DNA from: Novosphingobium naphthalenivorans NBRC 102051
GTDB taxonomy: Bacteria; Pseudomonadota; Alphaproteobacteria; Sphingomonadales; Sphingomonadaceae
DNA: 58,945 bases
Reading direction: 5' to 3'
Assembly (NCBI RefSeq): GCF_001590985.1
Contig: NZ_BCTX01000028.1
Location: 1-58,945, forward strand
Made by a program: the position numbers and the translations under genes. The notes beneath the pieces are model-generated. The model ran no database searches. It worked only from the letters and a program-made list of their open reading frames with translations, and had not been told where the DNA came from. This document shows positions 8,228-17,225 of this stretch, piece by piece (within the stretch, counting starts at the first letter, position 1; every line of letters begins with the position of its first letter).

Positions 8228-9510
8228 TACAGCCAGTCCTGCACGCGATACCAGGCGCCAACCATGGGCAGGAACCACGGCTTGCCGACGATATGGCCAG
8301 GGATCGCGGGCCAGGTGAGATCCGCAAGCGGATTGGCACCGGCATCACCGCCCATGACTTTGGCCATGCATTCGCCCATGTGCGTGGCCATCTGCACCCC
8401 GTGCCCCGAATAGCCCATGGCATAAAACAGCCCGTCGTGCTCGCCCGCGCGCGGCAGACGGTCGGCCGTGAGATCCACCGTTCCGCCCCAGCGATGCTCG
8501 ACGGGAACACCGGCAAGCGCCGGGAACATGCGGCGCATGGCGGCTTCGAGCACATCGGCGCCCTTGAGATCGGACACCGGATTGGACAGCGCGAAACGGG
8601 CCCGCCCGCCGAAAATCAGGCGGTTGTCGTCGGCCAGGCGAAAGTAATTGCCGATGATCCGGCTGGTCACATAGTTGCGCCGGGCCGGGAACAGCTCCGC
8701 CACCAGCGCGTCCGGCAGCGGCGCGGTGGAAATGGCAAAGCTGCCGACCGAGACGATGCGGCGGCGGAACCAGCCGAACGGCGCCTGAGGCGCCGCACCG
8801 CCGGTAGCCACGAGAACCTGTTTCGCGCGCAAGGTGCCACGCGCGGTCCGGACCTGCCAGGCGTCCCCTTGCCGCGCGAGCCCGCCGACGGCAGCATCTT
8901 CCCAGATCGCCGCACTTGCCCGCGAAGCCGCGCCGGCGAGCCCCAGCCCGAACCTGCCGACATGAAGCTGCCCGCTGGTCCGCTGGACGAGCGCGCCGTG
9001 GAATTCGGCCGAGCCGACCTCTTCGCCGATCCGTTCCGGCGGGACGAGCGACACATTGGGATCGACCTCCCGAACAAGAACCTCATACGCCGCCGCCAGC
9101 TTGTCGAAGTGCTGCGGCTTGGCAGCCAGCTTCGCCCGGCCGCAACGCGTAAAGGCACAGTCGACCTCCTCTTCGCGCACGATCCGCTCCACCGTGTCCA
9201 CGGCATCGCAATGCGCAAGATAGAGCGCGCGGGCCTTGTCGAGCCCCAGACTGGCGGAAAGCGCGCTGAAATCATGCGCGGTGCCGGCGTTGCACTGGCC
9301 GCCGTTGCGCCCCGACGCCGCGCCGATGACTTTGCCGGCTTCCAGCACCGCCACGCTTGCGCCCGCCTTCGCCAGGCTGCGAGCCGCGGAAAGGCCGGTA
9401 AAGCCCGCACCGATCACCGCTACATCGAATTCGCCCTCGACGGGCCCGCCGGTTCCGCCCTGAAAAGGCGGAACGCTCGCCTGCCAGTAGGACGGAGCCG
9501 GCGCCGGCAT
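8224..9510 (-). CDS. FAD-dependent amine oxidase, PuuB-like (DAO family)
   Basis: A 428-residue DAO-family flavoprotein with VAVIGAGFTGLSAARSLAKAG (about residues 30-50) and the GAASGRNGGQCNAG motif. That motif is typical of gamma-glutamylputrescine oxidase and related amine oxidases. The C-terminal GYSGHGVQMATHMGE is the conserved FAD contact. It follows the HAD gene after only 5 nt and overlaps the solute-binding protein gene by 4 nt. This is the second C-N bond oxidising flavoprotein of the operon, which points to a substrate with more than one N-alkyl bond or to a two-step route. The substrate is unknown. Confidence 0.87.
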   Translation of the reverse strand: MPAPAPSYWQASVPPFQGGTGGPVEGEFDVAVIGAGFTGLSAARSLAKAGASVAVLEAGKVIGAASGRNGGQCNAGTAHDFSALSASLGLDKARALYLAHCDAVDTVERIVREEEVDCAFTRCGRAKLAAKPQHFDKLAAAYEVLVREVDPNVSLVPPERIGEEVGSAEFHGALVQRTSGQLHVGRFGLGLAGAASRASAAIWEDAAVGGLARQGDAWQVRTARGTLRAKQVLVATGGAAPQAPFGWFRRRIVSVGSFAISTAPLPDALVAELFPARRNYVTSRIIGNYFRLADDNRLIFGGRARFALSNPVSDLKGADVLEAAMRRMFPALAGVPVEHRWGGTVDLTADRLPRAGEHDGLFYAMGYSGHGVQMATHMGECMAKVMGGDAGANPLADLTWPAIPGHIVGKPWFLPMVGAWYRVQDWLY

Positions 9511-9515
9511 GGCGA

Positions 9516-10196
9516 TCAGAGCCCGACCAGTGCGGGAAGACAGCCGATGTGCGGAATTTCCACGTCGCGGTAATTCGCGTTCGACGGCTCGTGCCCACGC
9601 CCGACGAAAACCCGGCAGCCGAAGCCGAGATCGGTCGCAGTGTTCTGGTCATAGCGGAAGCTGGACGAGACGTGCATACCCACTTCCGGCCCCCAGCCGA
9701 GCTGGTCGAACATATATTCGAACGCCTGCATACGCGGCTTGTAGGCCTGCGCGCTTTCGGCGGTATAGACGCGGTAGAACGGCGCGCCAAGCTTGGCGAC
9801 GTTCTCGTTGATCTGGCAGTTCATCGCATTGGAGAGGATCACCAGCGGGATCTTGTCGCCAATCTTCGACAGGCCGCCCGGCACGTCCGGATGCGGCCCC
9901 CAGGTCGGCACGGCCTGATAGATCGCCTCGCCATAGTCTTCGAGATAGTCCACGCCCCACTTCTTCGCGGTGCGTTCGAGCGCATTGCCGATCACTTCGC
10001 GGTAGGGCTTCCATGCTCCCAGCACTTCGTCGAAGCGGTAGGCGGAAAAGTCCTTGCAAAAGCGCTCCATATCGGCGCCCTGGATGCGGTCGCCATAAAA
10101 CTCGCGCGCCATGTCCGACATGTGGAACTTGATCAGCGTTCCATAGCAATCGAAGCTGATGAACTTCGGGGTGAAGATATAATCGGCACTGGTCAT
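9516..10196 (-). CDS. HAD hydrolase, haloacid dehalogenase type II-like
   Basis: A 226-residue HAD superfamily protein. Motif I is FDCYGTLIKF with nucleophile Asp16. Motif II is VILSNAMN, the conserved lysine lies in YKPRMQAFEYM, and an acidic motif follows near the C-terminus. The overall length and FDCYGTL fit the type II 2-haloacid dehalogenase family. Members found in amine and opine catabolic operons need not act on halogenated acids, so the name describes the family only. It heads the densely coupled cluster, 153 bp downstream of the hydroxyacid dehydrogenase gene. Confidence 0.83.
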   Translation of the reverse strand: MTSADYIFTPKFISFDCYGTLIKFHMSDMAREFYGDRIQGADMERFCKDFSAYRFDEVLGAWKPYREVIGNALERTAKKWGVDYLEDYGEAIYQAVPTWGPHPDVPGGLSKIGDKIPLVILSNAMNCQINENVAKLGAPFYRVYTAESAQAYKPRMQAFEYMFDQLGWGPEVGMHVSSSFRYDQNTATDLGFGCRVFVGRGHEPSNANYRDVEIPHIGCLPALVGL

Positions 10197-10349
10197 CGCT
10201 TACCCGTTCCTGATTGTCCGGAGCGTCGCGCTCCGTTCCCTGTTGCCCGCATATGGCCACCATGCGACCGGAACTTGTCTCCGATTGCCGGACCCGCGCA
10301 AGCGGATAGGAGCATTTGTGCCGTGCGTTTCAGCACAGCATGCTGCGGC

Positions 10350-11276
10350 TCAATATCCGCGGGTGCGGTCCACCTCACCCACGAGCGGCGCCCCTTCGGC
10401 AAGGCGGCCCAGATTGTCGATCAATACCAGCCCCGCACTTTCGGCCCGGGTTACTGCGGCCACGTGCGGAGTGAGGAAAACCGCGGGATGCGCGTAAAAC
10501 GGATGGCCTTCCGGCAAAGGTTCGGGATCGCTCACGTCCAGCATTGCGGCCGACAATTGCCCCGAATCGAGCGCCTTGATGAGGTCCGCCGAAACGAGAT
10601 GCCCGCCCCGCGCGGCATTGATCAGCATGGCCCCTCGCGGCATCTTCGCGAAGGTTTCCCGGCATAGAATGCCGCGCGTATCCTCCGTCAGCGGCAGCAG
10701 GCAGACGAGAATATCAGCCGAAGCGAGAAACGGCTCCAGCCCTTCCGCTCCGGCAAAGCATTCCACCCCGTCGATCGCTTTTGCGCTGCGGCTCCAGCCG
10801 GACAGGCGAAAGCCCAGCGGCATCAGCGCATCGAGCGCGGCGCGGCCGAGTTCGCCCAGCCCCATCACGCCCACCCGGCGCGCGCTAGGCATTGGCGGCG
10901 CACGGAAGCTCCAGCGCCCGGCGCGCTGTTCGGCCAGGAAGAACGGCATGTCGCGATGCAGGGCCAGCGTGGCCATCACCACATATTCGGCCATGCCCTC
11001 GATGATCCCCGGATCGACCATGCGCACCACGCGGACGTGATCGGGCACCGCGTCCAGATTCAACTGGTCGATGCCCGCACCGACGCTGAACAGCACTTCG
11101 AGATTGGGCAGTGCCGTGATAAGATCGGCGGGCGGCGTCCAAGCGACAAGGCAGCGCACTTCGGCGGGATCGCCGATGTCGGGCCAGCAGCGGAAATCGA
11201 CTTCGGGCAGTCTCTCGGCGCAGAGGTGCTGCCAGGTTTCCCCGCGATCAAGTGTGCCATGATAGAGAATGTTCAT
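10350..11276 (-). CDS. D-2-hydroxyacid dehydrogenase, GhrA-like (glyoxylate/hydroxypyruvate reductase type)
   Basis: A 308-residue NAD(P)-dependent dehydrogenase. The cofactor motif GVMGLGELGRAALDAL lies near residue 140. The catalytic Arg is in INAARGGHLV, the Glu in DVSDPEPLP and the His in TPHVAAVT. It is closest in style to GhrA, which reduces glyoxylate and hydroxypyruvate. Such 2-oxo acids are expected products when the operon's flavoproteins split N-carboxymethyl or opine-type bonds, so a clean-up role is plausible but inferred. The start at 11276 makes an ATGA overlap with the PepSY-TM gene. Confidence 0.88.
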   Translation of the reverse strand: MNILYHGTLDRGETWQHLCAERLPEVDFRCWPDIGDPAEVRCLVAWTPPADLITALPNLEVLFSVGAGIDQLNLDAVPDHVRVVRMVDPGIIEGMAEYVVMATLALHRDMPFFLAEQRAGRWSFRAPPMPSARRVGVMGLGELGRAALDALMPLGFRLSGWSRSAKAIDGVECFAGAEGLEPFLASADILVCLLPLTEDTRGILCRETFAKMPRGAMLINAARGGHLVSADLIKALDSGQLSAAMLDVSDPEPLPEGHPFYAHPAVFLTPHVAAVTRAESAGLVLIDNLGRLAEGAPLVGEVDRTRGY

Positions 11277-12331
11277 CGTTTCACCTTGCCCCGATTGCGC
11301 CGCGCACGCCACCACATCAGCGGACCGCTGCCTGCCAGGAAGGCCAGCGAGAGAGCGCCTGCCAGCAGCAGCAACCGTCCGCCCAGACCAAAACTGTCGC
11401 CCGTGTGCAACGGGAGAATCGTCATCCACAACACCGGATTTTCAGCGGCCGGAATGGCGCGCAGCACCTTCGCATCGGGCAGCGAAACGGAAACCACATG
11501 CACGGCGCGCGGATTACGCGCCGGAGCGCAGAAATTGATGTCGAGCCGGTCCGCTGCCGGAAAGCGGATATCGCGAAGCCTGGCAGCGGGGAACCGCGCC
11601 TGGGCAGAGGCCACGGCCCGGTCGATCTGCCCCGGGTCGGGCATCGGAACCGCCCTCTCCCCTGCACTTGCCCCTGCATTTGTGGGCGCGGCCAGATCGG
11701 GCACGACCAGCAGCACCCCGCTCGTCGCACTGAACAGCAACAGCGCTGAAACGATGACGCCAGTGCTGCGATGCCATTGCCGCAGGCGCAGATGCGGCGG
11801 CGCGCCGGCACGGATCGTCAGACTGCGCCGCACCCGGCCGCGTCCCGGCCACCAGAACAGAAACCCCGTCGCCGCGAGCACGCACAGCGCCACGCCGTTG
11901 GCCAGAACGACAGCCAGTCCCAGTTTGGAATCCATCAGCCGGTAATGCAGTTGCAGCGCCGCCTCGAGAGGGAAGCGCCAGATTGTGCCAGCGGCCAGAA
12001 CCCGCGCCGAGCCGGGATCAAGAGAGGCATAGCGCAGTGCACCTTCCGTGCAGGACAGATGCGCGAAGGCCGTCCCCGTGGGCGTCGTGGGAAGGAACAG
12101 CCGGGTCACGCGGCACCCGGGCAAAGCCGCAGCGGCCCGTTCGCGCAGCCGCGACACGCTGGCTTGCCCCTGCCCGGGCGGACTTTCGCGCGTCATCCCC
12201 GCCGGATCGGCAAGCTGTGCAAGGGAATCGCGAAACAGCAGAACGGCGCCGGTCAGCGCCTGCAGCATCAGCAGCGGCGCAAAGGCCAGTGCCAGCCAGC
12301 GGTGAAAGGAAAGATAGGTCTTACGCGTCAT
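11273..12331 (-). CDS. PepSY-associated TM protein (iron-uptake associated membrane protein)
   Basis: A 352-residue membrane protein beginning RKTYLSFHRWLALAFAPLLMLQALTGAVLLF, the signature of the PepSY_TM family. It has further helices around LAVVLANGVALCVLAATGFLFWWPGR, STGVIVSALLLFSATSGVLLVV and LLLLAGALSLAFLAGSGPLMWWRARR. Histidines in the helices (for example FHRW) fit a di-haem or metal-linked reductase role proposed for this family. It sits 78 nt downstream of a siderophore-type TonB receptor, the classic pairing in ferric-chelate uptake loci, and is coupled to the GhrA-like gene. Confidence 0.85.
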   Translation of the reverse strand: MTRKTYLSFHRWLALAFAPLLMLQALTGAVLLFRDSLAQLADPAGMTRESPPGQGQASVSRLRERAAAALPGCRVTRLFLPTTPTGTAFAHLSCTEGALRYASLDPGSARVLAAGTIWRFPLEAALQLHYRLMDSKLGLAVVLANGVALCVLAATGFLFWWPGRGRVRRSLTIRAGAPPHLRLRQWHRSTGVIVSALLLFSATSGVLLVVPDLAAPTNAGASAGERAVPMPDPGQIDRAVASAQARFPAARLRDIRFPAADRLDINFCAPARNPRAVHVVSVSLPDAKVLRAIPAAENPVLWMTILPLHTGDSFGLGGRLLLLAGALSLAFLAGSGPLMWWRARRNRGKVKR

Positions 12332-12409
12332 AAACAGACCCGAAAATGGCCGAACCGCCAGTAAGGATGCTGGGAATATCCCGGCGGTCCGGCCAAGGGT
12401 GGTGCCTGT

Positions 12410-14578
12410 TTAGAAGCTGAACGTCACGCGGCCGGTGATCGTGCGCGGCGCGCCCGGGGCCACCCAGTACTGCGAGTAGGAACTGGCGTACCAGATCACG
12501 TTGAACAGGTTGGTCACATCAACGCCGATCCGGATATTGTCCACCGGTTCATAACTCGCGAAGGCCCGCGTCAACGTGTAGTCGGGCAGATAGAAGCTCG
12601 TGGCCGTCTCGCCCAGCCGCTTGCTGACGTAATTGACGCCAGCACCGATGGTCGCCTTGCCCGCATCGCCCAGATCGAAGTCCTTGCTGACAATCACATT
12701 GGCCTGATGTTTGGGAATATTGATCAGGGGATCGCCCGGCGTGATCTGCACGGCGAAGTTCGGATCGAGCGAGGAGCTGCTCCAATAGGCGTCGGTATAG
12801 GCATAGGATGCCATCACGTTGATATCGCCCGGAAGCTTCGCATTGACGTCCAGTTCGATACCCTTCGACCTCGCGGCGCCAGCAGCCATCGAGTATCCGG
12901 CATTGACCGGATCGGAGGTCAGGATGTTGTTCTTCTTCATCGTGAAGGCGGCCAGCGTCGCGTTCACCATCGGCGAGGAATAACGCAGCCCCACTTCATA
13001 CGACTTGCTGGTTTCCGGTGCGAACGGAGCGCGATAGCCATCCGCATCAGGCGCAGCCTGACCGCTGTTGGGACGGAAGCCGGTGCCATAGCCGCCGTAG
13101 ATGCTGAGCGCCCCGGTGATTTCATAGAGCACGCCCGCGGATGGGCTGAAACGCTTCTTGAGGACGTCGATCGTCGGCGCGAACGCTCCTTCACGATTGC
13201 CGATCAACTGGTGGAAGTGATCGAAACGTCCGCCGAAACGGACTTTCAGCTTATCCGTGATGTCGATCTGGTCCTGCGCATAGATGCCGTAGGACTTCTG
13301 CTTTTCCAGCGAATTGGTGATCGTCGTGTTCGGCTCGGGCAGATAGCCATAGACCGGATCGTAGATGTCGATCGCGTTATTGGCCGCGGTAATCGTGCTG
13401 CCTGCAGTGTAGGCCGGCGGACGGTAGCGGGTCTGGTAGAGGTCGATGTTAAAGCGATCCCAGTCACCGCCCAGAACTACGTGGTGCGTAAAAGGCCCGG
13501 TCTCGATCCGGCCGGAAATCTCCGCGCGCAGTACCGTGTTGGTGGTGCTGAAATCGCGATAGCGGCGCTGACGGGCAAGATGGATGCCATCGTTGTCGAG
13601 GATCTGGCGGCTGCCGGCCAGTTCCGGATCGTCCGAATAGCCCTTAAAGCTGGTGTCGCGGTAGCCGAAGCCCGCCAGGAACGTCCAGCCGTTGCCGCCC
13701 AGATCCTGCTGGAACTGAACCTGATGGCCAAGCACATTGACGTGGGTCGGGCCATTGCCCGGCTCATCCAGAAAGCGCGAGCGCGGGATCAGGCCAAGCA
13801 CGCCATCGACAGCGACGACACCGCGCTCGAAAGGCACCTTCAGATCGACGAATTCCATTTCGTAGCTGATGCTGGTCTGGTCGGACAGCTTGAGCAGCAC
13901 CGACGGCGAGGCAACGTACTTGGTGGTGTGGACGTAGTCGCGGAAACTGTCGGAATCCTGCGCCGCACCGTTTACGCGCACTGCCAGCTTGTCGCTGATC
14001 ACCAGATTGTAGTCACCTTCGACGCGGTAGTTGTTGAAGCTGCCGCCCGAGAGCGTGAAGCTGCCGAAGTTGCCGTCCAGATTCGCCTTCTTGGTGATGA
14101 TATTGACCGTTCCGCCTGGCTCGCCACGCCCGAAAACGGCTGCATTCGGCCCCTTGAGCACTTCTATGCGCTCAATGTTGGAGGCATCACGCGGGCCGCC
14201 GTAACCGCGGCCGCCATTGAAGCCGTTGACCAGGAAGCCGCTCGGGAAGTTCTCGTCACCAGCAAAGCCGCGAATGGCGAAAGCGTCCCACAGACCGCCG
14301 AAATTGTTCTGCTTCGCGACGCCCGATGCCAGGCTGAGAGCATCGTCCAGACGCGTGACGTTGAGATTCTTCAACGTCTCGGCATCGATGGTCTGGATAC
14401 TTTGCGGAATTTCCTTGATCGGCACATCGCCGCGGTATTGCTGGCGCTGGCCGGTAACGACGATTCCCTCATCGGCGCCCTCCCCTGTGGCGGGCCCTTG
14501 CGCCCAGGCTGTGGAAGGCAAGACCGAAAGCGCTACACCGGCCGCCAGAATCGAACGAAACGCAGATTTGTTCAACAT
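12410..14578 (-). CDS. TonB-dependent siderophore-type outer-membrane receptor
   Basis: A 722-residue receptor. The signal peptide SAFRSILAAGVALSVLPSTAWA is followed by the TonB box-like EGIVVTGQ. The plug domain has QSIQTIDAETLKNL, ASGVAKQNNFGG, IRGF and VEVLKGP-like IERIEVLKGPNAAVFGRG with GGTVNIITKK, the pattern of TonB-siderophore receptors. The barrel ends GRVTFSF with a terminal Phe. The start at 14578 has a strong ribosome binding site (AGGGGTGA, about 7 nt upstream). A longer frame to 14656 is unlikely. It is the first gene of the uptake block. I could not convince myself of a Fur box upstream. Confidence 0.92.
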   Translation of the reverse strand: MLNKSAFRSILAAGVALSVLPSTAWAQGPATGEGADEGIVVTGQRQQYRGDVPIKEIPQSIQTIDAETLKNLNVTRLDDALSLASGVAKQNNFGGLWDAFAIRGFAGDENFPSGFLVNGFNGGRGYGGPRDASNIERIEVLKGPNAAVFGRGEPGGTVNIITKKANLDGNFGSFTLSGGSFNNYRVEGDYNLVISDKLAVRVNGAAQDSDSFRDYVHTTKYVASPSVLLKLSDQTSISYEMEFVDLKVPFERGVVAVDGVLGLIPRSRFLDEPGNGPTHVNVLGHQVQFQQDLGGNGWTFLAGFGYRDTSFKGYSDDPELAGSRQILDNDGIHLARQRRYRDFSTTNTVLRAEISGRIETGPFTHHVVLGGDWDRFNIDLYQTRYRPPAYTAGSTITAANNAIDIYDPVYGYLPEPNTTITNSLEKQKSYGIYAQDQIDITDKLKVRFGGRFDHFHQLIGNREGAFAPTIDVLKKRFSPSAGVLYEITGALSIYGGYGTGFRPNSGQAAPDADGYRAPFAPETSKSYEVGLRYSSPMVNATLAAFTMKKNNILTSDPVNAGYSMAAGAARSKGIELDVNAKLPGDINVMASYAYTDAYWSSSSLDPNFAVQITPGDPLINIPKHQANVIVSKDFDLGDAGKATIGAGVNYVSKRLGETATSFYLPDYTLTRAFASYEPVDNIRIGVDVTNLFNVIWYASSYSQYWVAPGAPRTITGRVTFSF

Positions 14579-14903
14579 CGCAAAATCACCCCTCAATCGA
14601 GTTGATCCCATCCTGCAGATCTCGGGACAATCCAGTTCGGTTTCGGTGTGCTCCATACCCTTAGCATGGTTCTGCCAATCCCCCCGTTTGCCCTCTTTTC
14701 AGTAAGGTCGAGCCTATGGGCGGCGAGAGGAATCTTGCGTCGAAGAATTCCCTCCGGGCGGCGGATAATTGTGAATAGTTGATGACAGCCGCGCTTTATG
14801 CCGCGCCCCCGCCGGGCAAGGATATTACAGCCAACACCCAAAAAATGGGCCGGACATTGCTGTCCGGCCCAGTCACAAGTTCCTGTGAGGAAACGCTGTC
14901 AGG
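14579..14903. other. Intergenic region between receptor and acyltransferase genes
   Basis: This 325-bp stretch carries no credible gene. It must hold the promoter of the receptor gene on the minus strand, next to an AT-rich segment around 14763-14785. It also holds the terminator of the upstream minus-strand unit at 14840-14870. No clear Fur-type operator was found. Confidence 0.5.
14840..14870 (-). terminator. Rho-independent terminator after the DUF1624-like gene
   Basis: A near-perfect stem GGGCCGGACA/TGTCCGGCCC (14847-14870) has a short loop, and on the minus strand a run of six T follows (A tract 14840-14845). It lies 34 nt beyond the stop of the minus-strand membrane acyltransferase gene. 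It should isolate that transcript from the TonB receptor operon downstream. Confidence 0.85.
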
Positions 14904-16121
14904 TCAGAGATATTTCAGCCACCAGATATCCCGCCGGCGCTGCTTGAGGCGCGCGAACCATCGGGTGGGAAAATAGAGCAAGGGGATCAGCAGGATGACC
15001 CACAGCCAGACCGTCGAAAGGTGATCCACGCCGAAGACCTTGCCTTTGACCGGCCCGTACAGGACCAGCGCCACGTTATAGAGCAGCTTCAGGACATAGA
15101 GGTGCAGGATGTAATAGAACATCGGCGCCCCGCCCAGCAGCGCAAGGTGCGGCAGCACGCGACTGTCCTGGAACTTCTCGAACAGGGCAAGCAACAGGCA
15201 GCCTGTGCCCACTGTGGGCATCAGGAACAGCAGCGAAGGCGGATACTTGGTGAGTGCAAGGAAGCTCATCACCGTGCGCAGCGGCGTTTCGGCATGGAAC
15301 CAGGGCTTGTCGCCATAGACGTTGAGGAAACGGATCGCCACGAAGCCGAGGATCAGCGTCAGTCCCAGCCTGACCAGCCGCCGCATCCGCAGATCCGGAT
15401 CGCTGCCCTTCGCGAACCAGGGGCCGCAGGCATACCCGAGAAGGATCACCCCGATCCAGGGCAGCACCGGATACGTCGTCTTGGCAACGATCCCGCCCCC
15501 CAGATCGATGATCGCCCGTTCATGGAGCACGGCCCAGAGCGGATACCACGGCGAAGCATCGGTAAGCTGGATCGGATCGAGCAGATTGTGCAGGCACACT
15601 ATCGCCAGACCCACTGCGAACTGGGCGGATCGCGGCAGGTGGATCAACACCGAAAGCGATATCATGCTGATGCCGATGGCCCAGATCACCTGCAGCCAGA
15701 AGACCGGCGGCGGAAACGCGATCGCCTGGGTCGGCCAGGCCATGCAGACCACGGTGAGTTCGAGAAAGATCAGGAACAGCCCGCGCTTGGCGAGAAACTC
15801 CGACACTTCGCGCTTCGTGTGCGACTGGCCATAGAGCCAGGCCGAAAGGCCGGTAAGCGCAACGAAAGTCGGCGCACAGAAGGTCGAGAGCAGGCGCGTG
15901 AAGAACAGCCCCGGATCGGTGGTATGGGCATCGACGGGGTCAGTGACCTGCAAGTGCAGGAACCATGTCTCACGCGTGTGATCGACGAGCATGAACAGCA
16001 TGACAAGGCCACGCAGCGCGTCGATAGCAATCAGGCGAGTCCGGGCAACCGGCGCGGCTTTGCCGGCAGGAACCGCCGCAGCCTCCGGCACCGCTCCCAG
16101 AGACTGGGCCATACTGGTCAT
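14904..16121 (-). CDS. Polytopic membrane protein, DUF1624/heparan-glucosaminide acetyltransferase-like
   Basis: A protein of about 405 residues. The opening helix RLIAIDALRGLVMLFMLVDHTRETWF carries the DALRG and D-H motif of DUF1624 and YeiB-like membrane acyltransferases. About ten hydrophobic segments follow, for example VFWLQVIWAIGISMISLSVLIHL and YPVLPWIGVILLGYACG. The C-terminus is basic (LKQRRRDIWWLKYL). The family is thought to move acetyl or acyl groups to sugars at the membrane, but the substrate here is unknown. I chose the ATG at 16121 over 16136 because GGAGAA lies about 8 nt upstream of it. It follows the DUF4198 gene by 43 nt and is closed by the terminator at 14840-14870. Confidence 0.8.
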   Translation of the reverse strand: MTSMAQSLGAVPEAAAVPAGKAAPVARTRLIAIDALRGLVMLFMLVDHTRETWFLHLQVTDPVDAHTTDPGLFFTRLLSTFCAPTFVALTGLSAWLYGQSHTKREVSEFLAKRGLFLIFLELTVVCMAWPTQAIAFPPPVFWLQVIWAIGISMISLSVLIHLPRSAQFAVGLAIVCLHNLLDPIQLTDASPWYPLWAVLHERAIIDLGGGIVAKTTYPVLPWIGVILLGYACGPWFAKGSDPDLRMRRLVRLGLTLILGFVAIRFLNVYGDKPWFHAETPLRTVMSFLALTKYPPSLLFLMPTVGTGCLLLALFEKFQDSRVLPHLALLGGAPMFYYILHLYVLKLLYNVALVLYGPVKGKVFGVDHLSTVWLWVILLIPLLYFPTRWFARLKQRRRDIWWLKYL

Positions 16122-16164
16122 ATCGTCTTCTCCCATTCGATGCGGTTCATCATCTGCACGCCGG

Positions 16165-16917
16165 TTACTCTTCGGCGTGCGGCAGGATGAAGCTCAGAGT
16201 CGCGCGATATTCGATGTAGTCATACTTCGTGGGCTGATCCGTCTTGCCGATGATCGTCGCGGCAATGACATTGAGGCCCTGATTGCGCAGGCGAAAGCTG
16301 ACAGTGCCGTCCGGGCCGGTCATCAGCGGGGGCATGTCTGGATCGTTGACGAAGTCCGTCAGGATCTGGGCCCCGGCAGCAGGCTTGCCGTCCAAATAGA
16401 CCTTGAACGTGACCGGCTGGCCCAGCTCCTGCGGGATATCGGTTCCTTCCGGCACGATCTGCAGGCGGTGGCCGGGCAGCAGCGGCACCTTCTGCTTGAG
16501 CGGCTTGGCCAGGAACACGGTGTACTTGAACGTACGCTCGGAGAACTGGACGTCAGGAACTTCATCCCTGGGCTTCTTCACGAATTCGCCGTCCGACTTG
16601 CGCTTGGTCCAGATGCCATAGTCCATTATCGCCGCAGCTGCCGCGTAAGGTGCCTCGGATTTGACCACGGGAATGGCACCGTCCGCTTCCACGCGGATCG
16701 GAACCGGCTTCCAATCGGCGTCATAGCCTGTCACCGGGCCCAGCAGCGGCAAACGCTGCACCATATCGAGGTCATCCGAACCGATGCCATAGATCAGCGC
16801 GATCTGCCGTGCGCGCTGGGCGAACCAGATGCCATGCGCCTGCGCCTCAAGGCACATGCCAAACGTTCCGGCCAGGACCGCCGTCGCAGCCGCTACGTGG
16901 GAGAGACGAAATCTCAT
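16165..16917 (-). CDS. Secreted DUF4198 (NikK-like/Co2+ uptake accessory) protein
   Basis: A 250-residue exported protein. It has the signal peptide VAAATAVLAGTFGMCLEAQA and begins HGIWFAQR right after cleavage. The mature N-terminal histidine is typical of DUF4198 and NikK/COG5266 proteins, which are periplasmic metal-uptake accessory proteins. The second half (GQPVTFKVYLDGKPAAGAQIL, GPDGTVSFRLRNQGLNVIAATI) is an Ig-like CarboxypepD-type fold. The start at 16917 is set by the signal peptide; the frame stays open to 17112 without coding character. It is probably co-transcribed with the membrane acyltransferase gene. Confidence 0.8.
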   Translation of the reverse strand: MRFRLSHVAAATAVLAGTFGMCLEAQAHGIWFAQRARQIALIYGIGSDDLDMVQRLPLLGPVTGYDADWKPVPIRVEADGAIPVVKSEAPYAAAAAIMDYGIWTKRKSDGEFVKKPRDEVPDVQFSERTFKYTVFLAKPLKQKVPLLPGHRLQIVPEGTDIPQELGQPVTFKVYLDGKPAAGAQILTDFVNDPDMPPLMTGPDGTVSFRLRNQGLNVIAATIIGKTDQPTKYDYIEYRATLSFILPHAEE

Positions 16918-17225
16918 CAGTGCATTCCCCTTAAGAACCTCCGAGAATGTCCACGGTAAGTGCTGTTCACGAACAATCCTTCCGAATTGGCCGAACAGGC
17001 GGCAGCATCGTCCATATCGGGAGCCAGCGACAAACAGTGATGTGGAAGGGAAGGTGCCGCCCCGCTTCCTGCCGGCACACCACGGCGAGGCCACGGAAGC
17101 CTCAGGCGACAAGCAACCGTCATTCGGCCAATGCGGCCGAACGTGGCGTGCCCCCGGCGGATATCGTGCCAGACCAGATTCCCGCGGAAGCGGGCCACCA
17201 TCGCAAAGCTCAGCGGACTATTGTG
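16918..17225. other. Intergenic region, no gene seen
   Basis: This 308-bp gap lies between the Mo-hydroxylase stop and the DUF4198 start on the same strand. It contains two small hairpins: TTCGGCC/GGCCGAA at 17123-17141 and CCCGC/GCGGG at 17181-17194. Neither has a T tract. I see no protein-coding or RNA gene. The promoter of the DUF4198 unit should lie here. Confidence 0.45.

Noticed and set aside
10197..10349. A terminator or separate promoter between the GhrA-like and HAD genes
   Set aside because: Only a short GGAGCG/CGCTCC hairpin without a T tract is seen, and no clear promoter boxes, so I cannot say whether the block is one transcript or two.
12707..14605. A 632-residue plus-strand frame opposite the siderophore receptor
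   Set aside because: The receptor frame has plug and barrel motifs and a ribosome binding site. The antisense frame has none.
14579..14800. A possible Fur box before the siderophore receptor
   Set aside because: The AT-rich stretch at 14763-14785 does not match the GATAAT-type inverted repeat well enough.
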